Shown here: positions 1-5,434 of the stretch, one piece after another
How positions within the stretch are numbered: position 1 is the first letter of the stretch
Layout of the letters: the number at the start of each line of letters is the position of its first letter
DNA from: Candidatus Thorarchaeota archaeon
GTDB lineage: Archaea; Asgardarchaeota; Thorarchaeia; Thorarchaeales; Thorarchaeaceae
NCBI GenBank assembly: GCA_029856425.1
Contig: JAHQWZ010000120.1
Location: forward strand, 1-6,105
Length of the DNA: 6,105 bases
Reading direction: 5' to 3'
Position numbers and translations under genes: made by a program
The notes under the pieces: model-generated
What the model saw: the letters and a program-made list of their open reading frames with translations, nothing else
Told to the model about the DNA's origin: nothing
The model's database searches: none

Positions 1-48
1 CTCCCCCTTTTCGAATTCAAGCCTGTTTCCGCTGTTCTTGGAGAGTAA

Positions 49-501
49 CTACATCATACTAGCTAGTTCCTCACCTATTTGCCTGAATGTTTCTTCCGCC
101 CCCTCTTCGAGCGGTCCTTGTTGGCCCAACACAATGGCTGAGCTAGCCGGCTTCGCTACAACAAAACCCATCTCTTTCAGTTTCTTCTCGACCTTTCCAC
201 CAGCAGATCCCGCCATCCTGCTCTTGAACCTGGTATCAAACGCGAATGCCTTCTTCCCGCTCAAGCCCTCCAAACCCTTCAAGCGTTCAAGGAATTCTTT
301 TGCAGGCTTTGATACATTCCAAGCATGCACAGGAGTTCCAACGCACAAGAGGTCAATCTCGCTTAGCTCATCAAAATTGACCGTGTCAACCTTAGCAGTG
401 TCAGCATCCATACCGCCACTCTGTAGACCAGCAGCCACAGCCTTCGCTATCTTCTCAGTATTGCCAAACTTGCTATAATAAACGACTAGTGCCTTTGCCA
501 A
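49..501 (-). CDS. Flavodoxin (FMN-binding electron carrier)
   Basis: Small soluble flavodoxin of about 150 residues, expected to bind FMN and carry low-potential electrons in the cytoplasm. The N-terminus has the classic first beta strand (ALVVYYS) followed by the phosphate-binding loop SKFGNT and helix EKIAKAV. The second FMN loop is probably GTPVHAW, and a GKKAFAFDTR strand follows. The length is normal for short-chain flavodoxins. The frame is open up to a GTG at 519, with further GTGs at 513 and 510. I chose the TTG at 501 because it gives MAKALVVYYS, the usual flavodoxin start, and has GGTGA five bases upstream (511-507). A TATA box at 541-534 predicts transcription from about 512, so a leaderless GTG at 513 or 510 is also possible. 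The gene stands alone: no redox partner lies beside it, so its physiological partner cannot be inferred. Family assignment is firm; the start is uncertain. Confidence 0.9.
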   Translation of the reverse strand: MAKALVVYYSKFGNTEKIAKAVAAGLQSGGMDADTAKVDTVNFDELSEIDLLCVGTPVHAWNVSKPAKEFLERLKGLEGLSGKKAFAFDTRFKSRMAGSAGGKVEKKLKEMGFVVAKPASSAIVLGQQGPLEEGAEETFRQIGEELASMM

Positions 502-533
502 GCCTTTCACCACACACACCCTAGACTAGCGGT

Positions 534-541
534 GCATATAA
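534..541 (-). promoter_or_regulatory. TATA box of the flavodoxin gene
   Basis: TTATATGC on the minus strand, centred near 538. Archaeal transcription starts about 25-27 bp downstream, here near 512, just at the run of GTG codons that opens the flavodoxin frame. The position fits; the upstream BRE is not a strong match. Confidence 0.45.
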
Positions 542-730
542 CCCCACCGTACCCAAAGACAATTTCAGGCAAGTGCACTGAGTACTGATATCAGACTCCT
601 TCATATACCAGTTTCAGGAACTCACTCTCAAAGAAATCAAATGAGCGACGTGCTATCTACACTCCCTTATGCCTGAACATCTGAGGGATGCCGCAGCTTT
701 CCCCTGAAAGGTAGTTCTTGGTCCGACTGA
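542..730. other. Intergenic region between two minus-strand genes
   Basis: No gene is supported here. It holds the upstream region of the flavodoxin gene and the 3' side of the TIM-barrel gene. Two small perfect palindromes are visible, AGTGCACT (572-579) and CTGATATCAG (585-594), about 35-50 bp upstream of the flavodoxin TATA box. A short CTTTC/GAAAG hairpin with a CCCT loop lies near 697-710, about 20-35 bp past the TIM-barrel stop. No T-rich archaeal terminator is obvious. Confidence 0.5.
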
Positions 731-1480
731 TCACATATGCACTCCATCCACAATCTCCGCAATCTGAGCCGCCTGCCATTTTTCCGTAACACCCACTGTC
801 ACAGCGCGAACATTCGGAATACCAAACACATATTCTAACGCGTCCTGAGGAGGTATTTTTCCCGCAGCTAGTGTCTTCATGCCCATCACAGGGTGTCGAC
901 TGTCTAGTGGACGCAATAGGTCTTCCATCTCTGTAGTAGTTCCACCGATGCTGTAGCCAGTTCGATTGATTGGGAGTAGGAGGCCAAATGGCTCCTCTTG
1001 AAGCGGATTCTCCTTCGATTGGAGCACCCTGAGTGTATGGCAGGTCTCATGTGTCGCTAGGCCTGGAAACGAATTAGCATTCCTGATGGTTTCGAAACAT
1101 GCCCTTAGGTCATCTAGCCTCTTGTCCAAGAACCTGTCAGTCATTGCTCCATGGACAAAAACGACCTCGGGGTCTAGCACTAGAACTTCTCTGAGATTCT
1201 CCTCCCAGTTCTCAGGGAGGAGGGATACGGCAACTTTGAGGTCATGACTCTCCTTTGTTAGTCGCGCGGCCTCGACTATTGTGGGATAGCCAGTCACATG
1301 GGCGCCTGGGTATCCTAGTCTGCAGAAATGTTCGAACATCTCACTCATTCTTTCTGGATGGTTGAAGAAACGTCTATGCCACTCTTGGCCCGCCAGTCCA
1401 AACTGCCCGGCGCCCATGAAAGGGCTTGTCCCACATAGAACGCGAGGAAGAGTGGCTGATCCAAACTTGACCTCTGACAA
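731..1480 (-). CDS. TIM-barrel protein related to aldo/keto reductases, function unknown
   Basis: A 249-residue, probably cytoplasmic protein. Alternating strand/helix segments such as KVAVSLLP (82-89), EVVFVHGAM (105-113), PFGLLLPIN (164-172) and AVTVGVT (226-232) suggest a beta/alpha barrel. The C-terminal part, from HPVMGMKTLAAGKIPPQDALE onward (residues 196-216), reads like the last strands of aldo/keto reductases, which often have an M-K-x-L-G-x-G strand and end in a VGV/VGM strand. The N-terminus, LPRVLCGTSPF, is a motif I associate with uncharacterised barrel proteins. I cannot place the reductase tetrad (Asp, Tyr, Lys, His), so reductase activity is not claimed. The TTG start is supported by a strong Shine-Dalgarno, GAGGTGG at 1493-1487, six bases upstream, and by a TATA box at 1533-1526. 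It is transcribed divergently from the CxxC gene. Confidence 0.85.
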   Translation of the reverse strand: MSEVKFGSATLPRVLCGTSPFMGAGQFGLAGQEWHRRFFNHPERMSEMFEHFCRLGYPGAHVTGYPTIVEAARLTKESHDLKVAVSLLPENWEENLREVLVLDPEVVFVHGAMTDRFLDKRLDDLRACFETIRNANSFPGLATHETCHTLRVLQSKENPLQEEPFGLLLPINRTGYSIGGTTTEMEDLLRPLDSRHPVMGMKTLAAGKIPPQDALEYVFGIPNVRAVTVGVTEKWQAAQIAEIVDGVHM

Positions 1481-1486
1481 TTATAT

Positions 1487-1493
1487 CCACCTC
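1487..1493 (-). promoter_or_regulatory. Ribosome binding site deciding a TTG start
   Basis: GAGGTGG on the minus strand, a near-perfect match to the archaeal anti-Shine-Dalgarno, six bases before the TTG at 1480. It shows that this gene has a leadered transcript and starts with TTG; there is no ATG within the first 20 codons. Confidence 0.75.
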
Positions 1494-1525
1494 TTTGTTG
1501 AGATTAGGAATGGTGGCGTTGTACT

Positions 1526-1533
1526 TCTATATT
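1526..1533 (-). promoter_or_regulatory. TATA box of the TIM-barrel gene
   Basis: AATATAGA on the minus strand, centred near 1530. A start site about 26 bp downstream (about 1504) would give a leader of roughly 24 bases that contains the GAGGTGG ribosome binding site. Confidence 0.5.
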
Positions 1534-1570
1534 GCGAACGACCTTGGAAGAGGATTTGCTTCAATCGACA

Positions 1571-1583
1571 ACCAAATATTGGT
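1571..1583. promoter_or_regulatory. Candidate operator overlapping a TATA-like sequence
   Basis: ACCAAATATTGGT is a perfect 13-bp palindrome (five-base arms ACCAA and TTGGT around ATA). The AAATATT core resembles a TATA box and lies 34 bp before the ATG at 1611, which would give a start near 1603 and an eight-base leader. The palindrome also sits about 40 bp upstream of the divergent gene's TATA box. A role as a repressor site is inference. Confidence 0.3.
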
Positions 1584-1610
1584 CATCCGATAAATCTTAG
1601 CTGTGTTACA

Positions 1611-1961
1611 ATGATAGGTTTTGATACTCCGAATTTCATAGATCTGCTCACTTTAGTCGCAAACCTCGTTCCTGATCTGCCAGAGCCAAGCAAGATAATG
1701 GCAGAAATACAAGGTAAGGATCGGATGTTATGGCTTGAGGGATGGTGCGACGGCTGCATAGCCGGCAAGGGATTTCCGTTGAAGGGAGAAGGAATGCTGC
1801 AAGAAAAGCTGGACCATATTAAGGAATTAACGCCAGGCTTTCTGGAGGAGAGAGCAAAGGAAAGGGGAATGATAGTCCGATGGTCTGGCTTTATTCCGTT
1901 GAGCGATAAAAAGCACTTGTATGGGGTGTCTTGGGGAATATTCCAAAAGGAACGGGAATGA
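1611..1961 (+). CDS. Hypothetical protein with a CxxC motif
   Basis: A 116-residue protein that I do not recognise. It begins MIGFDTPNFIDLLTLV and has a tryptophan- and glycine-rich centre, WLEGWCDGCIAGKGFP (residues 41-56), with Cys46 and Cys49 as a CxxC pair. This pair could bind metal or form a disulfide, but no second pair is present, so a complete zinc finger within one chain is unlikely. A charged helix (residues about 63-86) and an aromatic C-terminal strand (RWSGFIP, YGVSWGIF) follow. There is no signal peptide or clear membrane segment. The open frame extends back to 1362, but that part is antisense to the divergent gene. I took the first ATG after the shared promoter region. A TTG at 1467 is a less likely start. 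No good ribosome binding site precedes 1611. Many codons begin with G, as in real genes. Confidence 0.6.
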   Translation: MIGFDTPNFIDLLTLVANLVPDLPEPSKIMAEIQGKDRMLWLEGWCDGCIAGKGFPLKGEGMLQEKLDHIKELTPGFLEERAKERGMIVRWSGFIPLSDKKHLYGVSWGIFQKERE

Positions 1962-2185
1962 TCAGAAACAGAATCTGGCGGCCAATCGCCTCCAAATATC
2001 ACCTCTCCCTATGACGAGCTATGCTGTCCAATCTCCATTCGCCTGTTTCCCACGAGGTGTCTTGACTCTGAGATACCATCTATAATGAGCCCCACTGCCT
2101 TAAGACTTTGCGGAGTGAAGAATAGATTGAGCCTTCGCAGATACTTTAGTTATGCAAAGAGAAGGTGTAGGAGAGAGAATTTGAC
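1962..2185. other. Intergenic region, no supported gene
   Basis: About 220 bases between the CxxC protein and the tautomerase promoter. A short GGCG/CGCC inverted repeat with a six-base loop (1980-1993) follows the CxxC gene and could be a weak 3' hairpin. A 34-codon frame at 2085-2189 encodes an arginine-rich peptide but has no ribosome binding site or recognisable family, and I do not call it. Confidence 0.5.
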
Positions 2186-2197
2186 ATAATTATTAAT
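2186..2197 (+). promoter_or_regulatory. TATA region of the tautomerase gene
   Basis: A run of A/T including ATAATTAT and TTATTAAT. The centre of TTATTAAT (about 2193.5) lies 26 bp before the ATG at 2220, so transcription should start at or next to that ATG. This supports 2220 rather than the ATG at 2196, which lies inside the TATA region itself. Confidence 0.6.
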
Positions 2198-2219
2198 GTC
2201 TGAAATCTATGGGCAATGC

Positions 2220-2423
2220 ATGCCAATTGTTGACGTGAAGATGTGGAAAGGTACATCAGTGGATGCCGCGGAGCGAATCATCTCGGGAATCACCAAGGTC
2301 TTTGTTGACTTGGGAATTCCAGAACGCGCCGTCGAGGTCGTTGTTCACGAGATTCCTAAGACGCACTGGGGAATCGGGGGCAAACCAGCTTCAAAGACGA
2401 TGGCTGACGAAAAGCCTCCTTAA
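2220..2423 (+). CDS. 4-oxalocrotonate tautomerase family protein
   Basis: A 67-residue member of the 4-OT superfamily, whose members use an N-terminal proline as catalytic base after removal of Met. Here the mature protein would begin PIVDVKMWKG, followed by one long helix (about residues 12-30), then the strand AVEVVVHEI and the conserved THWGIGGKPASK end, matching FGIGGELASK of the Pseudomonas enzyme. Known members are small oligomers, usually hexamers. Compared from memory with Pseudomonas 4-OT, Pro1 is kept and Phe50 is Trp, but Arg11 is Thr and Arg39 is Glu, so the classic dicarboxylate substrate is unlikely. An in-frame ATG at 2196 would add eight residues before the proline and block it; the promoter position also favours 2220. 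No degradation-pathway genes lie nearby, so the natural substrate is unknown. Confidence 0.9.
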   Translation: MPIVDVKMWKGTSVDAAERIISGITKVFVDLGIPERAVEVVVHEIPKTHWGIGGKPASKTMADEKPP

Positions 2424-2484
2424 ACGAATCCCGAGTTTCGCTTCAGGTCTGCTGAATGAGTATCTCGAACCCAAATCTCAATGG

Positions 2485-2679
2485 TCAGAAGACTATCCAG
2501 CCTGACGTGTACATGAGAAGCATGAACAACGTACACAAGATGAACGAGGATGCCATCCGTACTATGCTTTTTACTACACCCTCATATCTCAGTTCTATGG
2601 CGAACCAAATACAGAGTATCATGGCCGTAACTAGAATCAATATCATGTTCACCGGATTTGAAGCATCCATTTGAAGCAA
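2485..2679 (-). CDS. Possible small two-helix membrane protein
   Basis: A 64-residue frame encoding two strongly hydrophobic stretches, about residues 11-29 and 43-59, joined by a basic loop with Arg31, Lys37 and Arg41. That predicts a helical hairpin with the loop in the cytoplasm. The start is TTG, with GGTGAT (2689-2684) four bases upstream and a TATA-like AGTATAGC centred near 2728. This spacing of about 50 bp from TATA to start is nearly the same as for the TTG-started TIM-barrel gene. A competing plus-strand frame (2456-2674, 72 residues) covers the same bases, but more than half of its codons begin with A and its product is an unusual Met/Asn/Ser-rich chain, which is what the antisense of a hydrophobic gene would produce. 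An ATG at 2670 is an alternative start. I recognise no family. The gene is convergent with the tautomerase and divergent from the larger membrane protein. Confidence 0.45.
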   Translation of the reverse strand: MLQMDASNPVNMILILVTAMILCIWFAIELRYEGVVKSIVRMASSFILCTLFMLLMYTSGWIVF

Positions 2680-2680
2680 T

Positions 2681-2708
2681 CATATCACCACGCACTTTGA
2701 GTGATATG
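2681..2708. repeat. Perfect inverted repeat, 8-bp arms
   Basis: CATATCAC (2681-2688) and GTGATATG (2701-2708) are exact reverse complements separated by 12 bases. The left arm overlaps the GGTGAT ribosome binding site of the minus-strand small membrane gene. In that transcript, a hairpin could hide the ribosome binding site; at DNA level it could be a regulator site. Either role is inferred. Confidence 0.6.
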
Positions 2709-2722
2709 GCCTCTTAGACAAG

Positions 2723-2731
2723 GAGCTATAC
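2723..2731 (-). promoter_or_regulatory. TATA-like element for the small membrane gene
   Basis: On the minus strand AGTATAGC lies directly beside the TTACGCAG palindrome, centred near 2728. Transcription would start near 2702, leaving a leader of about 23 bases with the GGTGAT site. Confidence 0.4.
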
Positions 2732-2751
2732 TTACGCAGAGTACTGCGTAA
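2732..2751. repeat. Perfect inverted repeat abutting a TATA box; candidate operator
   Basis: TTACGCAG (2732-2739) and CTGCGTAA (2744-2751) are exact reverse complements around AGTA. On the minus strand this 20-bp element sits where the BRE would be, immediately upstream of the TATA-like sequence of the small membrane gene. It also lies about 70 bp upstream of the TATA box of the divergent plus-strand membrane gene. It has the size and symmetry of a dimeric repressor site. No T-run follows, so an intrinsic terminator is less likely. Confidence 0.5.
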
Positions 2752-2815
2752 ATCAAAAGCGAACTCTCACTGTATCTTGGAGATGTACCAAAATAAAAGT
2801 CAGTTAAACAAAAAA

Positions 2816-2825
2816 TAATTTAAGT
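2816..2825 (+). promoter_or_regulatory. TATA box of the membrane protein gene
   Basis: TTTAAG (2819-2824), preceded by an A-rich run from 2809 that can serve as BRE, is centred 26 bp before the ATG at 2847. This predicts a leaderless transcript. A run of seven C lies at 2836-2842, between the TATA box and the start. Confidence 0.6.
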
Positions 2826-2846
2826 AGATGACTCTCCCCCCCGCAT

Positions 2847-3419
2847 ATGCGTGGCGGAACGGTTGGGATATTGGCAGTAGTTTTCCTCATAGGCTTGGGA
2901 TCATTCGTTTTGTTCTATCACGGGGCAGACCTGGTCTTACGTCTTGGGCTCACACATACGTTAATACTAAGTGGTGATGAAGGCACGGCTGATTTCACGG
3001 CGGGTTCGGACCTCCCGATCTACATCTCTGGGTACAATACGTTCGATATAGTTGGCGAAGAGGTGGACATCACAGTCACTCTCTATGATAGTGAAGGTGC
3101 CTATCTTGCCCACACAGACGTCTACTTGAATAGTCCTGGCTCGCTTGTTGAAACGCTTTCCTATCACGAAACACTTGACTACACTTTGACACCGGGAGAG
3201 CAATATACCATTGAGGTCACTGGGCATGGTTTCTCGGGCAACATAGAACAGCCTCATACCGCGATAGCTGAGTGGGTGCTGCATGCATTCTATATGGGCG
3301 AGGTATTCGGCCTCATCTTCCTTGCAATGGCAGTGTCTTGGATTTGCATAATCCTCGGTCTTTGCGGTGCTGGTATTGACGAGGTCCAGACGCGAAGGGC
3401 AAGGAAACCCCTCCAATAG
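2847..3419 (+). CDS. Membrane protein with an external beta-rich domain, function unknown
   Basis: A 190-residue protein with one hydrophobic helix at the N-terminus (about residues 6-24, VGILAVVFLIGLGSFVLF) and one near the C-terminus (about 152-173), ending in a basic tail with RRARK. By the positive-inside rule both ends are cytoplasmic and residues about 27-148 face outward. That middle part is rich in Thr, Val, Tyr and Gly with short alternating strands (VDITVTLYDSEGAYL, QYTIEVTGHGF), typical of an immunoglobulin-like beta sandwich. I recognise no named family. The N-terminal helix could instead be read as a signal peptide, but there is no clear cleavage site and the second helix would still anchor the protein. 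The ATG is fixed by the TATA box 26 bp upstream. It is divergent from the possible small membrane protein, with which it may share control. Confidence 0.8.
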   Translation: MRGGTVGILAVVFLIGLGSFVLFYHGADLVLRLGLTHTLILSGDEGTADFTAGSDLPIYISGYNTFDIVGEEVDITVTLYDSEGAYLAHTDVYLNSPGSLVETLSYHETLDYTLTPGEQYTIEVTGHGFSGNIEQPHTAIAEWVLHAFYMGEVFGLIFLAMAVSWICIILGLCGAGIDEVQTRRARKPLQ

Positions 3420-3657
3420 TACAGACCATGGAGCAGTCATGCACTGCTACAAGAGCCTAATGGATGAGCAACTACTGGATAGACTCACACTCATCAGTCC
3501 GAATCAGAAAATGAAGGGAGTGAGAGAGAGCAGGACATTCTCCTGAATTGAATCCATAAGCCATATCTGCTTCTCATAGGAGATACCTTGCTCTATTAGA
3601 CGCAACAATACTTCGCAAAAAGGCATAACTGCAATTGAATCTTCGACAATCATCAAG
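3420..3657. other. Intergenic region with a hairpin
   Basis: About 240 bases between the membrane protein and the coiled-coil protein. A perfect inverted repeat, AGCAGT (3432-3437) and ACTGCT (3443-3448), starts 13 bases after the membrane protein's stop and may mark its 3' end, although no T-run follows. A 28-codon frame (3460-3546) and a minus-strand 49-codon frame (3504-3653) are present but not called. The promoter of the next gene is unclear; GCATAACT near 3623-3630 is a weak TATA candidate. Confidence 0.45.
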
Positions 3658-5334
3658 GTGGTGTGTTGTGTGGTTCGGAACCTGCATCTAAACTTCTTGT
3701 TCAAGAAAGAAGGCACGAGAGTTGAACCAGAGTCGGAGAGTGTATGTCTAGCTGCAGCACTTGCATCTGCAGAATCTCAGAAGGGACGAAATGCCAGAAT
3801 AGTTGGCCTAAGCAGTGTTTCATTCCCATTCTGGATTGTGCAGACCTCACCAACGAAATCAATTGTTCTAAATGCATCTAGTAGTGGGAGAAAGGAATTT
3901 CATTTCACTGAAATGAAGGGGGCAAGTGAAGTGAGGAGGATAATTGGCTCTGATTTGTCTCAAGCAACAGATATTCCTAAAGTTGCATCTAAGATACAGC
4001 CACTTCTTGAGAGTGTTGACTGCCACAAAACTGACATTGCTAATCTAGCCGAGCCATCATTCATCAGAGCAATTGGAAATTTCGTTCGTGCTTCTGATCC
4101 TACTGCCAAACCCAACAGAGTTGAAATCCGTTCTGACTCGGCTGCTGCTCTCAAGAGAACCGAAGAGTTCAGGAAGATTTCCGAATCCGCAAAACTACGA
4201 ATTGAATCAGCAGAAACTTTGCAGAAGCTAATCAAGGAAAATTATGGCGCACAAACCACAATTCTGGAGAACATCACAAACCTGGAACGGGACAGAGGAA
4301 ACGAGCGCGTCAGAATGATGGAAGAAAGAACAAGGCAAGAGATTGCCAAGCTCACGAAGGCAAAAGAGAACAAGCTCTATGATTTGCGTGAGAAGCACAA
4401 GATGAATCTACGAGCTATGACTGCAGACTTCTCTAGAGCTATTAATGACCTTGAACAGTTCTTTACCGAAATTGTTGATGAAATTAGAAAAGCAAGATCA
4501 CAAATCGGGCAGAAGGAAACAGATACCGAGGGTGCAATTTCAGTCTATAGTAATCTTGCAAGCTCACTGAAGGGGACCCTTGCGAACACTCAGCAGCCCC
4601 TGGATATGATGGAGATGAAGAAAGCGGGTCTGGAGAAGCGTGTGGCTGAAGCTCAAACAAGATTCGAATCAGACCAGATGGAAGCAGAGTCCTTGCTGCA
4701 AACGGAGATCCAAGAGCATCAGAGAAGAATCGATGCGTCAAGGAATGAAATGGAACTCAAGGCGAAAGAGCTTGATGAACTCAAGGCTCAGGTGAACGCA
4801 GCAATAAGCAAGTCTGAACAGTCAATCGAGAAGAGAGTCTTGGAGTTTCAACAGGAGTTTCTTAATCTGATGAATTGGACGCTGGATAACAATTCAATCA
4901 GAGACCTCGCCCCATTGACACTTCTCGATATACACACATATGTAGCCAAATATGACGACAAGTCTCATAGAGTGCTCACTCCCTGTCTCTTGCCTGAAGA
5001 GAGCCTATTGACCATGGGAGGAGATACCTTGAGCAAGGAGTTTGATGCTGCAATCAAAGCCTCAATAGACGATTTACTGAGGAAAGACCAATCCTACAAA
5101 GAATCCTTCGAGCGTGCTTGTATGAAGGGTAACATGCTGTTGGCTGCTGAAGCTGAGCAGTCACTAGTGCAAGGGCTAGAGGAACTTCTAAGAAAAAGAA
5201 TTCTTCAGCGTGACGACATTGAGAGATTACTTACGGTCTGGAGTAGATACTCAGGAAAATGCCCCAAGTGCGGAGCAGTTGTTGAAGCAGGTGCCCAGTT
5301 CTGTCAGAAGTGTGGAATGGAATTAACAGAGTGA
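3658..5334 (+). CDS. Coiled-coil protein with C-terminal zinc ribbon, function unknown
   Basis: A 558-residue soluble protein in three parts. Residues about 10-150 form a globular N-terminal domain with a hydrophobic strand region (RIVGLSSVSFPFWIVQTS, 47-64). Residues about 160-400 are rich in Glu, Lys, Arg and Gln with long helical stretches and should form a coiled coil. Residues about 405-530 are helical and less charged. The end carries a zinc ribbon with Cys535, Cys538, Cys549 and Cys552 (C-x2-C-x10-C-x2-C). There is no Walker A motif, signal peptide or membrane segment, so it is not an SMC-type ATPase. I know no named family; a scaffold role is only a guess. GTG codons at 3658, 3661 and 3670 could each start it. 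The one at 3670 has AGGTGGTG (3656-3663) six bases upstream, the best ribosome site, and would shorten the protein by four residues. The frame is open back to a stop at 3577 but lacks earlier normal starts. Confidence 0.88.
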   Translation: MVCCVVRNLHLNFLFKKEGTRVEPESESVCLAAALASAESQKGRNARIVGLSSVSFPFWIVQTSPTKSIVLNASSSGRKEFHFTEMKGASEVRRIIGSDLSQATDIPKVASKIQPLLESVDCHKTDIANLAEPSFIRAIGNFVRASDPTAKPNRVEIRSDSAAALKRTEEFRKISESAKLRIESAETLQKLIKENYGAQTTILENITNLERDRGNERVRMMEERTRQEIAKLTKAKENKLYDLREKHKMNLRAMTADFSRAINDLEQFFTEIVDEIRKARSQIGQKETDTEGAISVYSNLASSLKGTLANTQQPLDMMEMKKAGLEKRVAEAQTRFESDQMEAESLLQTEIQEHQRRIDASRNEMELKAKELDELKAQVNAAISKSEQSIEKRVLEFQQEFLNLMNWTLDNNSIRDLAPLTLLDIHTYVAKYDDKSHRVLTPCLLPEESLLTMGGDTLSKEFDAAIKASIDDLLRKDQSYKESFERACMKGNMLLAAEAEQSLVQGLEELLRKRILQRDDIERLLTVWSRYSGKCPKCGAVVEAGAQFCQKCGMELTE

Positions 5335-5417
5335 GGATCAACAATCTCCAATCAGTAGCGGTTAATCTATGAACATCGACCACAGTGCCAACACACGACT
5401 CTCGGTATATCTATTTC

Positions 5418-5429
5418 TTGCTATAGCAA
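5418..5429. repeat. 12-bp perfect palindrome between convergent genes
   Basis: TTGCTATAGCAA is its own reverse complement. It lies in the 100-base space between the 3' ends of the coiled-coil gene (plus) and the ferredoxin gene (minus), 6 bases beyond the ferredoxin stop. It may help end both transcripts, but the stem is short and only short T-rich stretches flank it. Confidence 0.35.
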
Positions 5430-5434
5430 ATTGA

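Noticed and set aside
58..67. 10-bp palindrome ACTAGCTAGT
   Set aside because: It lies inside the flavodoxin coding end (Leu-Ala-Ser codons) and needs no separate explanation.
38..478. Plus-strand 146-codon frame
   Set aside because: Ser/Pro/Phe-rich antisense of the well-recognised flavodoxin.
508..519. GTG repeat at the flavodoxin 5' end, possibly slip-prone
   Set aside because: Only a few repeat units; too short to argue for phase variation.
1583..2002. Minus-strand 139-codon frame
   Set aside because: Pro/Ser/Arg-rich shadow of the CxxC gene, without ribosome site or family resemblance.
2085..2189. 34-codon arginine-rich frame before the tautomerase
   Set aside because: No ribosome site, no recognisable family, and its end overlaps the tautomerase TATA region.
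2456..2674. Plus-strand 72-codon frame
   Set aside because: About half of its codons begin with A and the product is an odd Met/Asn/Ser-rich chain; the overlapping minus-strand frame has better start signals and a sensible membrane topology. The choice is not certain.
2967..3440. Minus-strand 157-codon frame
   Set aside because: Antisense of the membrane protein, whose two helices and promoter make it the real gene.
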